Assembly (NCBI RefSeq): GCF_000364445.2
Contig: NZ_CP043538.1
Coordinates: forward strand, 2,177,612-2,241,611
Reading direction: 5' to 3'
Source: Methylobacterium mesophilicum SR1.6/6
Lineage (GTDB): Bacteria > Pseudomonadota > Alphaproteobacteria > Rhizobiales > Beijerinckiaceae
Length of the DNA stretch: 64,000 nt
The position numbers and the translations under genes were made by a program. The notes under the pieces are model-generated. The model was not told the origin of the DNA. It saw nothing but the letters and a program-made list of their open reading frames with translations, and did no database searches. Of this stretch, positions 41,935 to 53,149 are shown piece by piece (within the stretch, counting starts at the first letter, position 1; each line of letters starts with the position of its first letter).

Positions 41935-43191
41935 ATGAACATCGCCGTCGATGCGCGCACGCTTGAACCGGAGCGCCGCCAGGGTGTCCCCGGACCCGCG
42001 CGCCCACCCTCCCCCGCGCACGTCATCCAGGACGATGACGAGGCGCTCGCCGTGGCCCAACGGCTCGCGGCCGCGTTTCGTACCGGCGCCTCGGAGCGCG
42101 ACCGCGCCTCCGCGCGCCCGCTGGCGGAACTCGACGCGTTCTCACAGAGCGGTCTGTGGTCGATCAACGTGCCGCGGGCCCAGGGTGGTCCCGAGGTCTC
42201 GTACCGCACCCTGGCGCAGGTGATCGCGATCCTCGCGGCGGCCGACCCTGCCATCGCGCAGATCGCGCAGAACCACCTCGGTATCGTGGCGGCGATACGG
42301 ACGGTTTCGGACGCGGCGCAGAGGCAGTTCCTGTTCGGTGAGGTGCTCCGCGGCACGCGGTTCGGCAACGCCTTCTCGGAGCGGGGCACCAAGCGGGCAG
42401 CCGAGTTCGACACCCGCTTCACCGATGCCGGCGACGCCGTGATCGTGCGCGGCCAGAAATTCTACGCCACGGGGGCGCTGCTGGCCCACCTCGTGCCGAT
42501 CGTGGCCCTCGATGCCGAGGGGCGCGCTTGGTACGCCATCGCGGAGCGGGATGCGCCCGGTCTGACGGTGATCGATGATTGGTCGAGCTTCGGCCAGCGC
42601 GGCACGGCCAGCGGCACCGTGCTGATCGAGGATGTGCGGGTGCCGAAGACGCATCTCGTCCCCGCCTGGAAGGGCTACGAGGCTCCGACCGCGGACGGGG
42701 CCGTATTCCAGATCATCCAGGCCGCGATCGATGCCGGGATCGGCCGGGAGGCTCTGGACGACACGGTGCGCTTCGTGCGCGAGAAGGCCCGGCCCTGGAT
42801 CGACAGCGGGCAGGATCGCGCCGCGGACGATCCCTACACGATCCAGGCGATCGGCGACCTGACGATCCGCCAGCACGCCGCCGAGGCGCTGCTGGACCGG
42901 GCCGGTCTGGCCCTCGACGCGGCGGTGGCGCATCCCACGGCCGAGAGCGTCGCGGCGGCGCAGCTCGCCGTGGCCGAGGCGAAGGTCCTGACCACCGAGG
43001 TCGCTCTGGCGGCGTCCAACAAGCTGTTCGAACTGTCGGGCACCCGCTCGACGCTGGCGGCCGAGAATCTCGACCGGCACTGGCGCAACGCCCGCACGCA
43101 CACACTTCACGATCCGTTACGCTGGAAATACGCGATCATCGGCAACCACGCGCTGAACGGCGTAAACCCGCCCCTGCATGCCTGGAGCTGA
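41935..43191 (+). CDS. sfnB: SfnB-family sulfur acquisition oxidoreductase (acyl-CoA dehydrogenase fold)
   Basis: This 418-residue protein has the acyl-CoA dehydrogenase fold with LSRP-like N-terminal helices, QIAQNHLGIVAAI, the FGNAFSERGTKRA flavin strand region and VRGQKFYATGALLAH. In this branch (SfnB, DszC) the enzymes use reduced flavin to oxygenate or oxidise organosulfur compounds; SfnB is induced under sulfate limitation. The exact reaction is not established. It pairs with sfnG upstream. Confidence 0.88.
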   Translation: MNIAVDARTLEPERRQGVPGPARPPSPAHVIQDDDEALAVAQRLAAAFRTGASERDRASARPLAELDAFSQSGLWSINVPRAQGGPEVSYRTLAQVIAILAAADPAIAQIAQNHLGIVAAIRTVSDAAQRQFLFGEVLRGTRFGNAFSERGTKRAAEFDTRFTDAGDAVIVRGQKFYATGALLAHLVPIVALDAEGRAWYAIAERDAPGLTVIDDWSSFGQRGTASGTVLIEDVRVPKTHLVPAWKGYEAPTADGAVFQIIQAAIDAGIGREALDDTVRFVREKARPWIDSGQDRAADDPYTIQAIGDLTIRQHAAEALLDRAGLALDAAVAHPTAESVAAAQLAVAEAKVLTTEVALAASNKLFELSGTRSTLAAENLDRHWRNARTHTLHDPLRWKYAIIGNHALNGVNPPLHAWS

Positions 43192-43201
43192 CCGCCGCCC
43201 C

Positions 43202-43228
43202 GCCGCCGCGGCTTCCGGCTGCGGCGGC
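43202..43228. terminator. Hairpin between sfnB and the cation-efflux gene
   Basis: GCCGCCGC (43202-43209) pairs with GCGGCGGC (43221-43228) around an 11-base loop. It fills the short gap between two convergent genes and may serve both. No T tract. Confidence 0.5.
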
Positions 43229-44179
43229 CTACAGAACCGGCAATCCGTGGGCCTTGGCCTCCGCCCCGGGCTCGACATGGATCGTCACGACGGCGCCCGA
43301 GATCGTCGATTCGAGGGCGGTTTCCAGACGGTCGCAGATGGCGTGCGAATCCTCCACCGTCATGGTCCCCGGGACGACCAGATGGAAATCGATGAAGGTC
43401 GCCTGACCGGCCGAGCGCGTGCGCACGTCGTGCGCTTCGAGGGCGCCCGCGCCGTGTCGTGAGATCAGCGCGCGGATCTCGCCGATCAGTTCCGGCGAGG
43501 CGGCGCGATCCATCAGGCCGTCCACGGATTCCCGGACCATCCGGAACCCCGACCAGAGGATGTGCAGCGCCACCAATCCGGCCACGGCAGGGTCGAGAAC
43601 CGGGTAGCCGGTCGCCAGCACGGCGCCGACGCCGACCAGCACGCCGCAGGAGGTGATCACGTCCGCGAAGACGTGCCGGGCGTCGGCGATCAGGGCCGGC
43701 GACCGCCACGTCTTGCCCCACCGCATCAGCGCGAAGGCCCAGACCGCGTTGATGACGCTCGCGAAGAAGTTGATGGTGAGGCCCAGGACCGGCGCGTCCA
43801 GGGGCTTGGGGGCGAGCAGGCCGACATACGCATCCCGCAGGATCATCAGCGCCGCGACGACGATCAGCGCGCCTTCGATCACCGCGGAGAAGAACTCGGC
43901 CTTGTGGTGGCCGTAGGGATGGTCCTCGTCGGCGGGACGCGCCGCCACCCGCAGGGCCACGAAGGCACCGATCGCCGCGACGACGTTGATGATGCTCTCC
44001 AGCGCGTCGGAATACAGCGCGAGGCTTCCGGTGATCCAGGCGGCGTAGAACTTGAGGGCCGTGACGGCGAAGCCGATCGCAGCGCTGAGGAGAGCGGCTT
44101 TCTGGGTGCGGTCCATGGCCTGCGCCGTTCGTGTGTCGGCGGCCCCATACGGGAACATCGACGCCCAAGGCCACGGCAA
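43229..44179 (-). CDS. Cation diffusion facilitator family metal efflux protein
   Basis: This 316-residue protein has six membrane helices and a cytoplasmic C-terminal domain (about residues 215-305). Metal-site motifs YSDALESIINVVAA (with the Asp) and PADEDHPYGHHKAEFF in the N-half and DARHVFADVITSCGV in helix 5 are typical of CDF exporters of Zn, Fe, Co, Ni or Mn. FHLVVPGTMTVEDSHAICDRLE is the cytoplasmic domain. Which metal it moves is not clear from sequence. Confidence 0.92.
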   Translation of the reverse strand: MPWPWASMFPYGAADTRTAQAMDRTQKAALLSAAIGFAVTALKFYAAWITGSLALYSDALESIINVVAAIGAFVALRVAARPADEDHPYGHHKAEFFSAVIEGALIVVAALMILRDAYVGLLAPKPLDAPVLGLTINFFASVINAVWAFALMRWGKTWRSPALIADARHVFADVITSCGVLVGVGAVLATGYPVLDPAVAGLVALHILWSGFRMVRESVDGLMDRAASPELIGEIRALISRHGAGALEAHDVRTRSAGQATFIDFHLVVPGTMTVEDSHAICDRLETALESTISGAVVTIHVEPGAEAKAHGLPVL

Positions 44180-44213
44180 AGGTTCAAGGGAGCCGAAAAT
44201 GTCTTAGCCCAGG

Positions 44214-44471
44214 CTAAGTCTCCGGCGGGGAGATCGATCGGGTCTCCGTCTCGTTTGGTGCGTCCGGCCCGGCCGCGCCGCGGGCGGCCTCGCGTTCTCG
44301 GCTGCGCTGCGCCTTCGCGCGGGCCGCCTCCGCCTTCCGCTGATAGCGGCGGCGCTGCCAGCCGAAGCTCGCTGCCGCGGCCAGGGCGTCGAGGCGCGTG
44401 GCCTCGCGCTCCCAGTAACTGAGGAGCTGGCCATCCAGGGTGATCCGCCCGGGTCGGCGGGCCGTAGCCAC
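44214..44471 (-). CDS. Small basic/charged hypothetical protein
   Basis: The 85-codon frame from the GTG at 44471 begins with the basic ATARRPGRITLDGQLLSYWE and continues with a helical, Arg/Lys/Ala-rich region (YQRKAEAARAKAQRSRERE), likely a coiled coil. It follows the next small gene by 5 bp on the same strand, so the two look like a pair. I do not recognise a family and the start is uncertain. Confidence 0.5.
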   Translation of the reverse strand: MATARRPGRITLDGQLLSYWEREATRLDALAAAASFGWQRRRYQRKAEAARAKAQRSREREAARGAAGPDAPNETETRSISPPET

Positions 44472-44476
44472 CGGCC

Positions 44477-44725
44477 CTACTCCCGCGGCGCGGGCGGCTC
44501 GCCCGTCTCGGACACGATCAGCGCGTCCGGTTCCGCGCGGAAGCCGCCGATGCCGGCATCGGGCACAGGTGCGGCCGGGCTGCCGAAGGGCTGGCTCGGA
44601 TAGGCCTGCGCGAACTTCACCCGTGCCCCGTCCGGGTCGTCCGCCTTCAGGACGATCTGTTCCGTTCCCGGCAGCGGCCAGCGCGGATCGGCGGCGTCTC
44701 GAGGTCGTACGGCGTACCAGGGCAT
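44477..44725 (-). CDS. Small hypothetical protein
   Basis: This 82-residue frame begins MPWYAVRPRDAADPRWPLPG and contains IVLKADDPDGARVKFAQAYP, a compact amphipathic pattern, then a Pro-rich C-terminus. It looks like a small soluble protein rather than a shadow because codon third positions are GC-rich on this strand and the opposite strand shows no known protein. The family is unknown. It is divergent from queA. Confidence 0.55.
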   Translation of the reverse strand: MPWYAVRPRDAADPRWPLPGTEQIVLKADDPDGARVKFAQAYPSQPFGSPAAPVPDAGIGGFRAEPDALIVSETGEPPAPRE

Positions 44726-44823
44726 CGGCAGGGCGTCTCGCGTCTCGGTGAGGCGAGAAACGGACAGGCCCCGAACCGGTTCCGCGGTTGAAACCCGCTG
44801 CCGTTCGGTGCAGGCAGCCCGCG

Positions 44824-45888
44824 ATGCGCGTGGACCTGTTCGATTTCGACCTTCCGGAAACCAGCATCGCCCTGCGTCCTGCCGAGCCGCGCGATGCCGG
44901 GCGGCTGCTCGTGGTGCGTCCAGGCTCGCCGCCGACGGACAGGAACGTCCGTGACCTGCCCGGGGCGCTGCGGGCGGGCGACGTCCTCGTCTTCAACGAC
45001 ACGCGGGTGATCCCGGCCCGGCTGAACGGGGTGCGGACGCGACCCGGCGCCCCGGGCCAGCGGACGGAGGTGATGCTGCACCTGCGCGAGGCGCCGGCCC
45101 GCTGGCGCGCCTTCGCCCGCCCGGCCAAACGGCTCAGCGTCGCCGACGTCCTGCGCTTCGGCGGCCTGACCGCCGTGGTCGTCGAGAAGGCGGAGGCCGG
45201 CGAGGTCGTGCTCGATTTCGACCGGGCCGGCGCCGCGCTCGACGCGGCCATCGCGGCCGAGGGCGCCCTGCCGCTGCCGCCCTACATCGCGGGCAAGCGC
45301 CCCACGGACGCGCGCGACGCCACCGACTACCAGACGGTCTATGCCCGCCGGCCCGGCGCGGTCGCGGCCCCCACCGCCGGCCTGCACTTCTCCGAGGCGC
45401 TGCTCGCGGCGATCGACGCCGCCGGGTTGCGCCGCCATCACGTCACCCTGCATGTCGGCGCCGGCACCTTCCTGCCCGTCAAGGCGGACGATACGGATGG
45501 TCACCGCATGCACGCGGAGGTCGGCATCCTGGACGCGGAGACCGCGGAGGCGCTGAACGCCGCCCGGGCTTCCGGCGGCCGGATCGTGGCGGTGGGCACG
45601 ACCGCCCTGCGCCTCCTCGAGAGCGCCGCCAGCCCGGACGGCAGATTGTCGGCCTTCTCGGGCGCCACCGACATCTTCATCACGCCCGGCTACCGGTTCC
45701 GCGCCGTCGATGCCCTGGTGACCAACTTCCACCTGCCGCGCTCGACGCTGTTCATGCTGGTCTCGGCCTTCTCGGGTCTGGAGACCATGCGGGATGCCTA
45801 CGAGCACGCGATCCGGAGCGGCTACCGGTTCTACTCCTACGGCGACGCCAGCCTGCTCTTCCCGGGCCCCGGCGCGGATGCACCATGA
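44824..45888 (+). CDS. queA: S-adenosylmethionine:tRNA ribosyltransferase-isomerase QueA
   Basis: QueA (354 residues) transfers the ribosyl part of SAM to preQ1-tRNA to make epoxyqueuosine. The start [20 protein letters not shown] is diagnostic, followed by [50 protein letters not shown] and [19 protein letters not shown]. The ATG at 44824 gives family length. Its stop overlaps the tgt start by 4 bp. Confidence 0.95.
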   Translation: MRVDLFDFDLPETSIALRPAEPRDAGRLLVVRPGSPPTDRNVRDLPGALRAGDVLVFNDTRVIPARLNGVRTRPGAPGQRTEVMLHLREAPARWRAFARPAKRLSVADVLRFGGLTAVVVEKAEAGEVVLDFDRAGAALDAAIAAEGALPLPPYIAGKRPTDARDATDYQTVYARRPGAVAAPTAGLHFSEALLAAIDAAGLRRHHVTLHVGAGTFLPVKADDTDGHRMHAEVGILDAETAEALNAARASGGRIVAVGTTALRLLESAASPDGRLSAFSGATDIFITPGYRFRAVDALVTNFHLPRSTLFMLVSAFSGLETMRDAYEHAIRSGYRFYSYGDASLLFPGPGADAP

Positions 45889-47030
45889 CCGACCCTGTCC
45901 CCTTCGGCTTCACCCTGCGGGCGCAGGACGGCACGGCTCGCACCGGCGAGATCGTCACGCCGCGCGGCACGATCCGCACGCCGGCCTTCATGCCGGTGGG
46001 TACGGCCGCCACCGTCAAGGCGATGTATCCGGAGCAGGTGCGGGAGCTGGGCGCCGACGTGGTGCTCGGCAACACCTATCACCTCATGCTGCGGCCGGGC
46101 GCCGAGCGCATGGCGCGCCTCGGCGGTCTCCACCGCTTCATGAACTGGGACCGGCCGATCCTGACGGATAGCGGCGGCTTCCAGGTCATGTCGCTCTCGG
46201 CCCTGCGGAAGATCGACGAGCAGGGCGTGACCTTCCGCTCGCATATCGACGGCACGGCCCACCACATGAGCCCGGAGCGGTCGATCGAGATCCAGGGTCT
46301 GCTCGGCTCCGACATCCAGATGCAGCTCGACGAGTGCGTGCGCCTGCCGGCCGAGCATGGCGCGATCGAGAAGGCGATGCACCTGTCGCTGCGCTGGGCC
46401 GAGCGCTGCCGGGTCGCCTTCGGCGAGCAGCCCGGCCGGGCGATGTTCGGGATCGTCCAGGGCGGCGACGTGCCGGCGCTCCGGGTCGAGAGCGCCCGGG
46501 CGCTGACCGACCTCGACCTGAAGGGCTACGCCGTGGGCGGCCTCGCGGTGGGCGAGCCGCAGGCGGTGATGTTCGCCATGATCGAGACGGTCGAGCCGCA
46601 TCTGCCGCAGGGCAAGCCGCGGTACCTGATGGGTGTCGGCACGCCGGACGACATTCTGGGAGCGGTCGCCCGCGGCATCGACATGTTCGACTGCGTGATG
46701 CCGACCCGCGCCGGCCGCCACGGTCTGGCCTATACCCGGCACGGGCGCGTCAACCTGCGCAACGCGCGCCACGCCGAGGATACGGCGCCGCTGGACGACG
46801 CCTCGTCCTGTCCGGCCGCGCGGGATTACTCCCGGGCCTACCTGCATCATCTGGTCCGCTCGAACGAGATCCTCGGGATGATGCTGCTGACGTGGAACAA
46901 TCTCGCCTATTATCAGGACCTGATGGCCGGCGCCCGCGCGGCCATCCGGGACGGCCGGTTCGCCGATTATTGCGGCAGCACCCGCGAGGGCTGGGCCCGG
47001 GCCGAGCGCGCCGCCTCAACGACCGCCTGA
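45885..47030 (+). CDS. tgt: Queuine tRNA-ribosyltransferase
   Basis: Tgt (381 residues) swaps guanine 34 for preQ1 in tRNAs for Asp, Asn, His and Tyr. Motifs: [27 protein letters not shown], the Asp-containing [13 protein letters not shown] (about residue 97-100), [29 protein letters not shown] and [13 protein letters not shown]. The C-terminal zinc-site region reads [17 protein letters not shown] and later [10 protein letters not shown]. By alignment only one of the four usual ligands (C, C, C, H) is kept, so this copy probably lacks the structural zinc. It follows queA directly. Confidence 0.95.
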   Translation: MTDPVPFGFTLRAQDGTARTGEIVTPRGTIRTPAFMPVGTAATVKAMYPEQVRELGADVVLGNTYHLMLRPGAERMARLGGLHRFMNWDRPILTDSGGFQVMSLSALRKIDEQGVTFRSHIDGTAHHMSPERSIEIQGLLGSDIQMQLDECVRLPAEHGAIEKAMHLSLRWAERCRVAFGEQPGRAMFGIVQGGDVPALRVESARALTDLDLKGYAVGGLAVGEPQAVMFAMIETVEPHLPQGKPRYLMGVGTPDDILGAVARGIDMFDCVMPTRAGRHGLAYTRHGRVNLRNARHAEDTAPLDDASSCPAARDYSRAYLHHLVRSNEILGMMLLTWNNLAYYQDLMAGARAAIRDGRFADYCGSTREGWARAERAASTTA

Positions 47031-47036
47031 GCCGTC

Positions 47037-48128
47037 TCAACGGGGCGTGAGCACCCGATAATCGCCGCCGGGATCGTCCGTTCCGTGGGCGACGGCCGCC
47101 TGGAGATCCGCCACGACGCGGGCCGCCACCGGCAGGCGGTAGTGCAAGGCGTCCCAGTAATGGGCGTCCTGGCTGGTCAGCGGCGACACGCGGCGGAAAT
47201 CCACAGCCACCGCGCCGTGACGGGCCCCGAGCGCCGCGACGCGCGCCTTGCAGGCCTCCTCCCGAAGGCCGGCCGGCGTTCCTGGAGCCCCCTGCGCGGC
47301 CGCGTGGACCGGCATGAAGACGAGGAGCTTCAGCGCGTCCGCGGGCACCCGGGTCAGGAGCAGGTCGAGCCGCGCCAGCGCCGGCATGGGCTCGTCGGGC
47401 GCATCCGCCCGGGCGGCCGGATCGAGGGCGCCGGCGCGGATGTGGGCGCGGGCGCGCTCCGGATCGTAGCGGTCCTCCGGCGGCGTGAAGACCGCGTAAC
47501 CGTCGCGGCGGATCCGGGGGCGCGTCAGGCCGAGCCGGGCGAGACCGGCCTGCACCGCGACCGTGACGGATCGCAGGCTGACCTGCCGCAGCACGCCCCA
47601 GGGCGCACCGTCCGCGTACAGCCAGTCGGGAAAGGCGTTGGCGGTCCGCGGCGGCGGATCCGCGGCGCACCACGTCGCGTCGAGCCCGAACAGGACCGCC
47701 CGAACGGTCCGGTGTGCCAGGAACAGCTGCGCCAGCCGGATCTGCTCGTCCGGCGTCGCCGCGTTCACCGCGAGGTTCGCGAAGCGGTATCCGAAGGCGG
47801 CGTCCAGGGCGTCCGGGTCGAGAAGCCGCGCGGTCGAGGTCCCGAACACGGCCGCGTCGAAGGGGCCGCCGCGGGCGATCTGCGGGTAGGAGAGCCGCTG
47901 GTTGGCGTCCATGATCGGACCCGGAGGCCGCCCGGGCGCCGCGCGCAGGCCGTACGGGTCGATCGCCGCGATGAAGAGCAGCACCGCGGCGCCGACAAGG
48001 ATGGCGCAGGTGACGAAACTCCGCGCGAACGCGGCCCAGAGCGCGGAGGCGTTCAGAGAGCGGCGTGGTTCTGGCGAGAGTCCGGCCATGAGCGGGAGGC
48101 ATAAACGCCCTCCGCGAGCCCGCCGCAA
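47037..48128 (-). CDS. Membrane-anchored SGNH-like hypothetical protein
   Basis: This protein (363 residues; 350 from a possible ATG at 48089) has a single N-terminal membrane helix (about residues 35-57) and a periplasmic domain. VFGTSTARLLDPDALD looks like block I of SGNH/AlgX-like folds (Ser near a conserved Gly), and DAHYWDALHYR resembles the late Asp/His block. VRAVLFGLDATWC and LVFMPVHAA lie between. The substrate is unknown; acetyl transfer or hydrolysis on polysaccharide is a guess. The gene is convergent with tgt, ending 6 bp away. Confidence 0.65.
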   Translation of the reverse strand: MRRARGGRLCLPLMAGLSPEPRRSLNASALWAAFARSFVTCAILVGAAVLLFIAAIDPYGLRAAPGRPPGPIMDANQRLSYPQIARGGPFDAAVFGTSTARLLDPDALDAAFGYRFANLAVNAATPDEQIRLAQLFLAHRTVRAVLFGLDATWCAADPPPRTANAFPDWLYADGAPWGVLRQVSLRSVTVAVQAGLARLGLTRPRIRRDGYAVFTPPEDRYDPERARAHIRAGALDPAARADAPDEPMPALARLDLLLTRVPADALKLLVFMPVHAAAQGAPGTPAGLREEACKARVAALGARHGAVAVDFRRVSPLTSQDAHYWDALHYRLPVAARVVADLQAAVAHGTDDPGGDYRVLTPR

Positions 48129-48216
48129 GGCACGGATCGCCGAGCGGACCGACGCCGGCCCGCCCCGAATGGGTCTGTTGCTCTTGCCAGCTTCGGATTG
48201 GGCTCTCGGGAAAAGC

Positions 48217-48293
48217 TGGTCGGAGTGGCAGGATTTGAACCTGCGACCCCCACGTCCCGAACGTGGTGCGCTACCAGACTGCGCTACACTCCG
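48217..48293 (-). tRNA. tRNA-Pro (anticodon CGG)
   Basis: The minus strand reads a 77-nt tRNA with encoded CCA (48217-48219). The acceptor stem is CGGAGTG with CACTCCG, the D-loop holds AGTCTGGTAGC, the anticodon stem-loop CCACGTTCGGGACGTGG places CGG, and the T-arm is GCAGGTTCAAATCCTGC. It decodes CCG. Confidence 0.95.
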
Positions 48294-48377
48294 AAGACCG
48301 TCCCGCGTGTCCGCCAGGGCCGGTGAGCGGGCTTATAGCCGCGCCGTTCCCGGGCCGCAAGCGCGGTCTTGCCGGTT

Positions 48378-49076
48378 TCAGCCAAGTCGATCCGGCCAAT
48401 CGGCGGCCATGCCGCGGCACACGATCGCCGCGTCGGCCGCCCGCACCGCGACGGTGGCGGCATAGCCCGGCCCGGGATCGAGCGCCGCCAGGGTCCAGGC
48501 GCCGCCGGGCGCCATGCGCAGGAGGCGCGGCGGCGCGGGCGGCAGGGTGACGCTGAACCGGCCGAGCGGCAGCGACAGGCCCGTTCCCAGCGCCTTCACC
48601 ACCGCCTCCTTCCGGGTCCAGAGGCCGAAGAAGGCCGGCTCGACCGCGTCCGGGGGCAGTGCCGCCAAGGCTGCCGCCTCATCGGGAGCGAAATGCCCCC
48701 GCGCGATCTGCACGGCGTCCGGGATCGGCCGGATCGCCTCCACGTCGACGCCGATCGCGGCGCCCGCCGTCAGGCCGACCAGCGCGCGGTCCCCGGAATG
48801 CGACAGGTTGAACGCCAGGATCCCCCGGTCCGTGCCGGCCAGTTCGGGCTTGCCGCCCGGTCCCGATGCGAGACGGATCTCGGTCGGGTCGAGGGCGAGC
48901 TGCTCCGCGAGGATCAGCCGGAGCGCGGCGTGGCTCGCCACATACCGCGCGCGATCCGCCGCCCGCAGGAACCGGTCGGCGCGGTCGCGCTCGGCCGCGT
49001 CGAGGATCTCGCTGCAGCGGTCGAGCCGGGCGGGCGGAAGCGCGAGATCGACGAGCCAAGCCGAGACCGCGGTCAC
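48378..49076 (-). CDS. 4'-phosphopantetheinyl transferase (Sfp type)
   Basis: This enzyme attaches the phosphopantetheine arm of CoA to carrier proteins. The conserved sites are seen: ASGPGGKPEL, NLSHSGDRAL, IGVDVEAIR (Mg2+ Asp/Glu) and WTRKEAVVKALG. The GTG at 49076 gives 232 residues, the usual size; a longer frame to 49166 adds 30 unlikely residues. Which carrier it serves is unclear, as no synthase gene is nearby. Confidence 0.9.
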   Translation of the reverse strand: MTAVSAWLVDLALPPARLDRCSEILDAAERDRADRFLRAADRARYVASHAALRLILAEQLALDPTEIRLASGPGGKPELAGTDRGILAFNLSHSGDRALVGLTAGAAIGVDVEAIRPIPDAVQIARGHFAPDEAAALAALPPDAVEPAFFGLWTRKEAVVKALGTGLSLPLGRFSVTLPPAPPRLLRMAPGGAWTLAALDPGPGYAATVAVRAADAAIVCRGMAADWPDRLG

Positions 49077-49266
49077 GCGATGTCCTGTGTGAGAGGACAC
49101 GCGTCCCCTCGCGACCCGCACGACCAGTGCTGCGCGGCTTCGCCCGCTCGCCGCGGCGGGAGGCACAGGCTAACGTCGTCTCTGTGAAGCTTCACGCGAA
49201 CGGCCCCGGTGATGACGGCATGACGAGCATCGCGGTCCGGCACCGGGCCGACAAGGGGCACCCGGG

Positions 49267-50562
49267 TTGAACGCGCCGGGCGCGGCAGGCCTTCCCCTCG
49301 GCGCCCGGGGCCTGCCGAGCCTCGCCGGTCGCCGCGCGCGCTACGGCGTCTTCTTCGCGACCTATCTCTATCAGGGCCTGGTCGCCGGATTCTCCCTGAC
49401 GGCGCTGGCCAACCACCTCGCGGTCCAGGGCGTCTCCGCGGCCGAGATCGGGCTTCACTTCGCCCTGGCGGGTCTGCCCTGGACCCTGCAGCCCATCCTC
49501 TGGGGACCCCTGATCGATCGCGCCGGAGACTTCCGGATGGGGCGGCGCCGGCCCTTCGCCGTCGCGGGGATCCTCGGATGCCACGGGGCGCTCGCGCTTC
49601 TGCTGCTCCCCGGTGCCGGCGGGATCGGCGCCCTCGGCCTGATCTTCCTCGCCCACAGCGTGTTCGCATCCCTGCTCGACACAGCCTGCGATCGCATGAT
49701 CATGGACCACGTCCCGGCGGCCGAACTCGGGCGGGTCAGCGCCTGCACCCGGGCCGGCTTCGTGGCAGGCACCAGCACCAGCGCCGCACTGTTCGGGTGG
49801 CTGCTGGCGACATCCGGTGTCGCCATGAGCGTCCGCTGGCTCCTCGTGGCCGTCATCCTGGCCAGCCTGCCGATGCTGCTGATCCGCGAGGCACCGACGG
49901 ACGCACTCGTCGCGCTTGCCCGGCGCGGAGGCGCGCGGCGTCCCCTCCCGTTCCGGCGCTTCCTGCTGCGGCTCGCCGCATCCCTGAGGCGACCGCGCGC
50001 GCTGAGGCTCCTCGCCCTCTGCTTCGGCCTCGACGGTGCGCTCGGCCTGTTCGAGCTGCCCTTCTCGGTCGATCTCCTTCAGCGACAGGGCTGGGACCCG
50101 GCCGCCCTGTCGCGCCTCCAGGCCGCCCTGGCGCTGGCGAGCGGCACGGCCGGGGCGGTCGCGGTCGGCGTCTGGTCGGACAGGGCCGGGCCGGTGCGCC
50201 CGCTGCGCGCCCTCCTCCTCGCGAGCGCGGCAACCTTCGTCCTCGCCGGTGGGCTGATCGGCCTGGGTCTCGTCGGCCCGGCGGGCCCGGTCATCCTCGC
50301 GCTCACCAACATGCTGCCCGGTCTGCTGATCGTCGCACTGATGCCGACCCTCCTCCAGGCGAGCCGCGGGCGGGCCGGGGCGGCCACGCAGTTCGAGGTC
50401 TACATGGCGGCGATGAATCTCGGCTCGGTGGTCGGCACCGCCCTGGCCGGCTGGCTGGCGCCCGTCCTGCCGCTGCACGCCGTGGCGGCCCTCGTGGCGA
50501 TCGTCTTCCTGGCTGCCTTCCGGATGACCGGCCGCGGCGATCTGCTCGACCGGGAGGATTGA
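49267..50562 (+). CDS. Major facilitator superfamily transporter
   Basis: This 431-residue protein has about twelve membrane segments. FATYLYQGLVAGFSLTALANHL and LPWTLQPILWGPLIDRAGDFRMGRRRPF give the typical first-half pattern, similar to AmpG-like permeases that bring in peptidoglycan fragments. The second half has GVWSDRAGPVRPLR. The start codon appears to be TTG at 49267; it is not strongly supported. Substrate unknown. Confidence 0.8.
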   Translation: MNAPGAAGLPLGARGLPSLAGRRARYGVFFATYLYQGLVAGFSLTALANHLAVQGVSAAEIGLHFALAGLPWTLQPILWGPLIDRAGDFRMGRRRPFAVAGILGCHGALALLLLPGAGGIGALGLIFLAHSVFASLLDTACDRMIMDHVPAAELGRVSACTRAGFVAGTSTSAALFGWLLATSGVAMSVRWLLVAVILASLPMLLIREAPTDALVALARRGGARRPLPFRRFLLRLAASLRRPRALRLLALCFGLDGALGLFELPFSVDLLQRQGWDPAALSRLQAALALASGTAGAVAVGVWSDRAGPVRPLRALLLASAATFVLAGGLIGLGLVGPAGPVILALTNMLPGLLIVALMPTLLQASRGRAGAATQFEVYMAAMNLGSVVGTALAGWLAPVLPLHAVAALVAIVFLAAFRMTGRGDLLDRED

Positions 50563-50617
50563 GGGAACCGGGGACGCCGCGCCTCAAGCGACTCCCCGCC
50601 GGCCACCGATGCGTTAG

Positions 50618-53077
<2,460 letters not shown>

Positions 53078-53149
53078 TGCCCGAGTCGCGGCAGCCTAGA
53101 CCTGCGGGAGAACGCTCCGAGAACTCCCACCCGGCACGGTAGATCCGCG

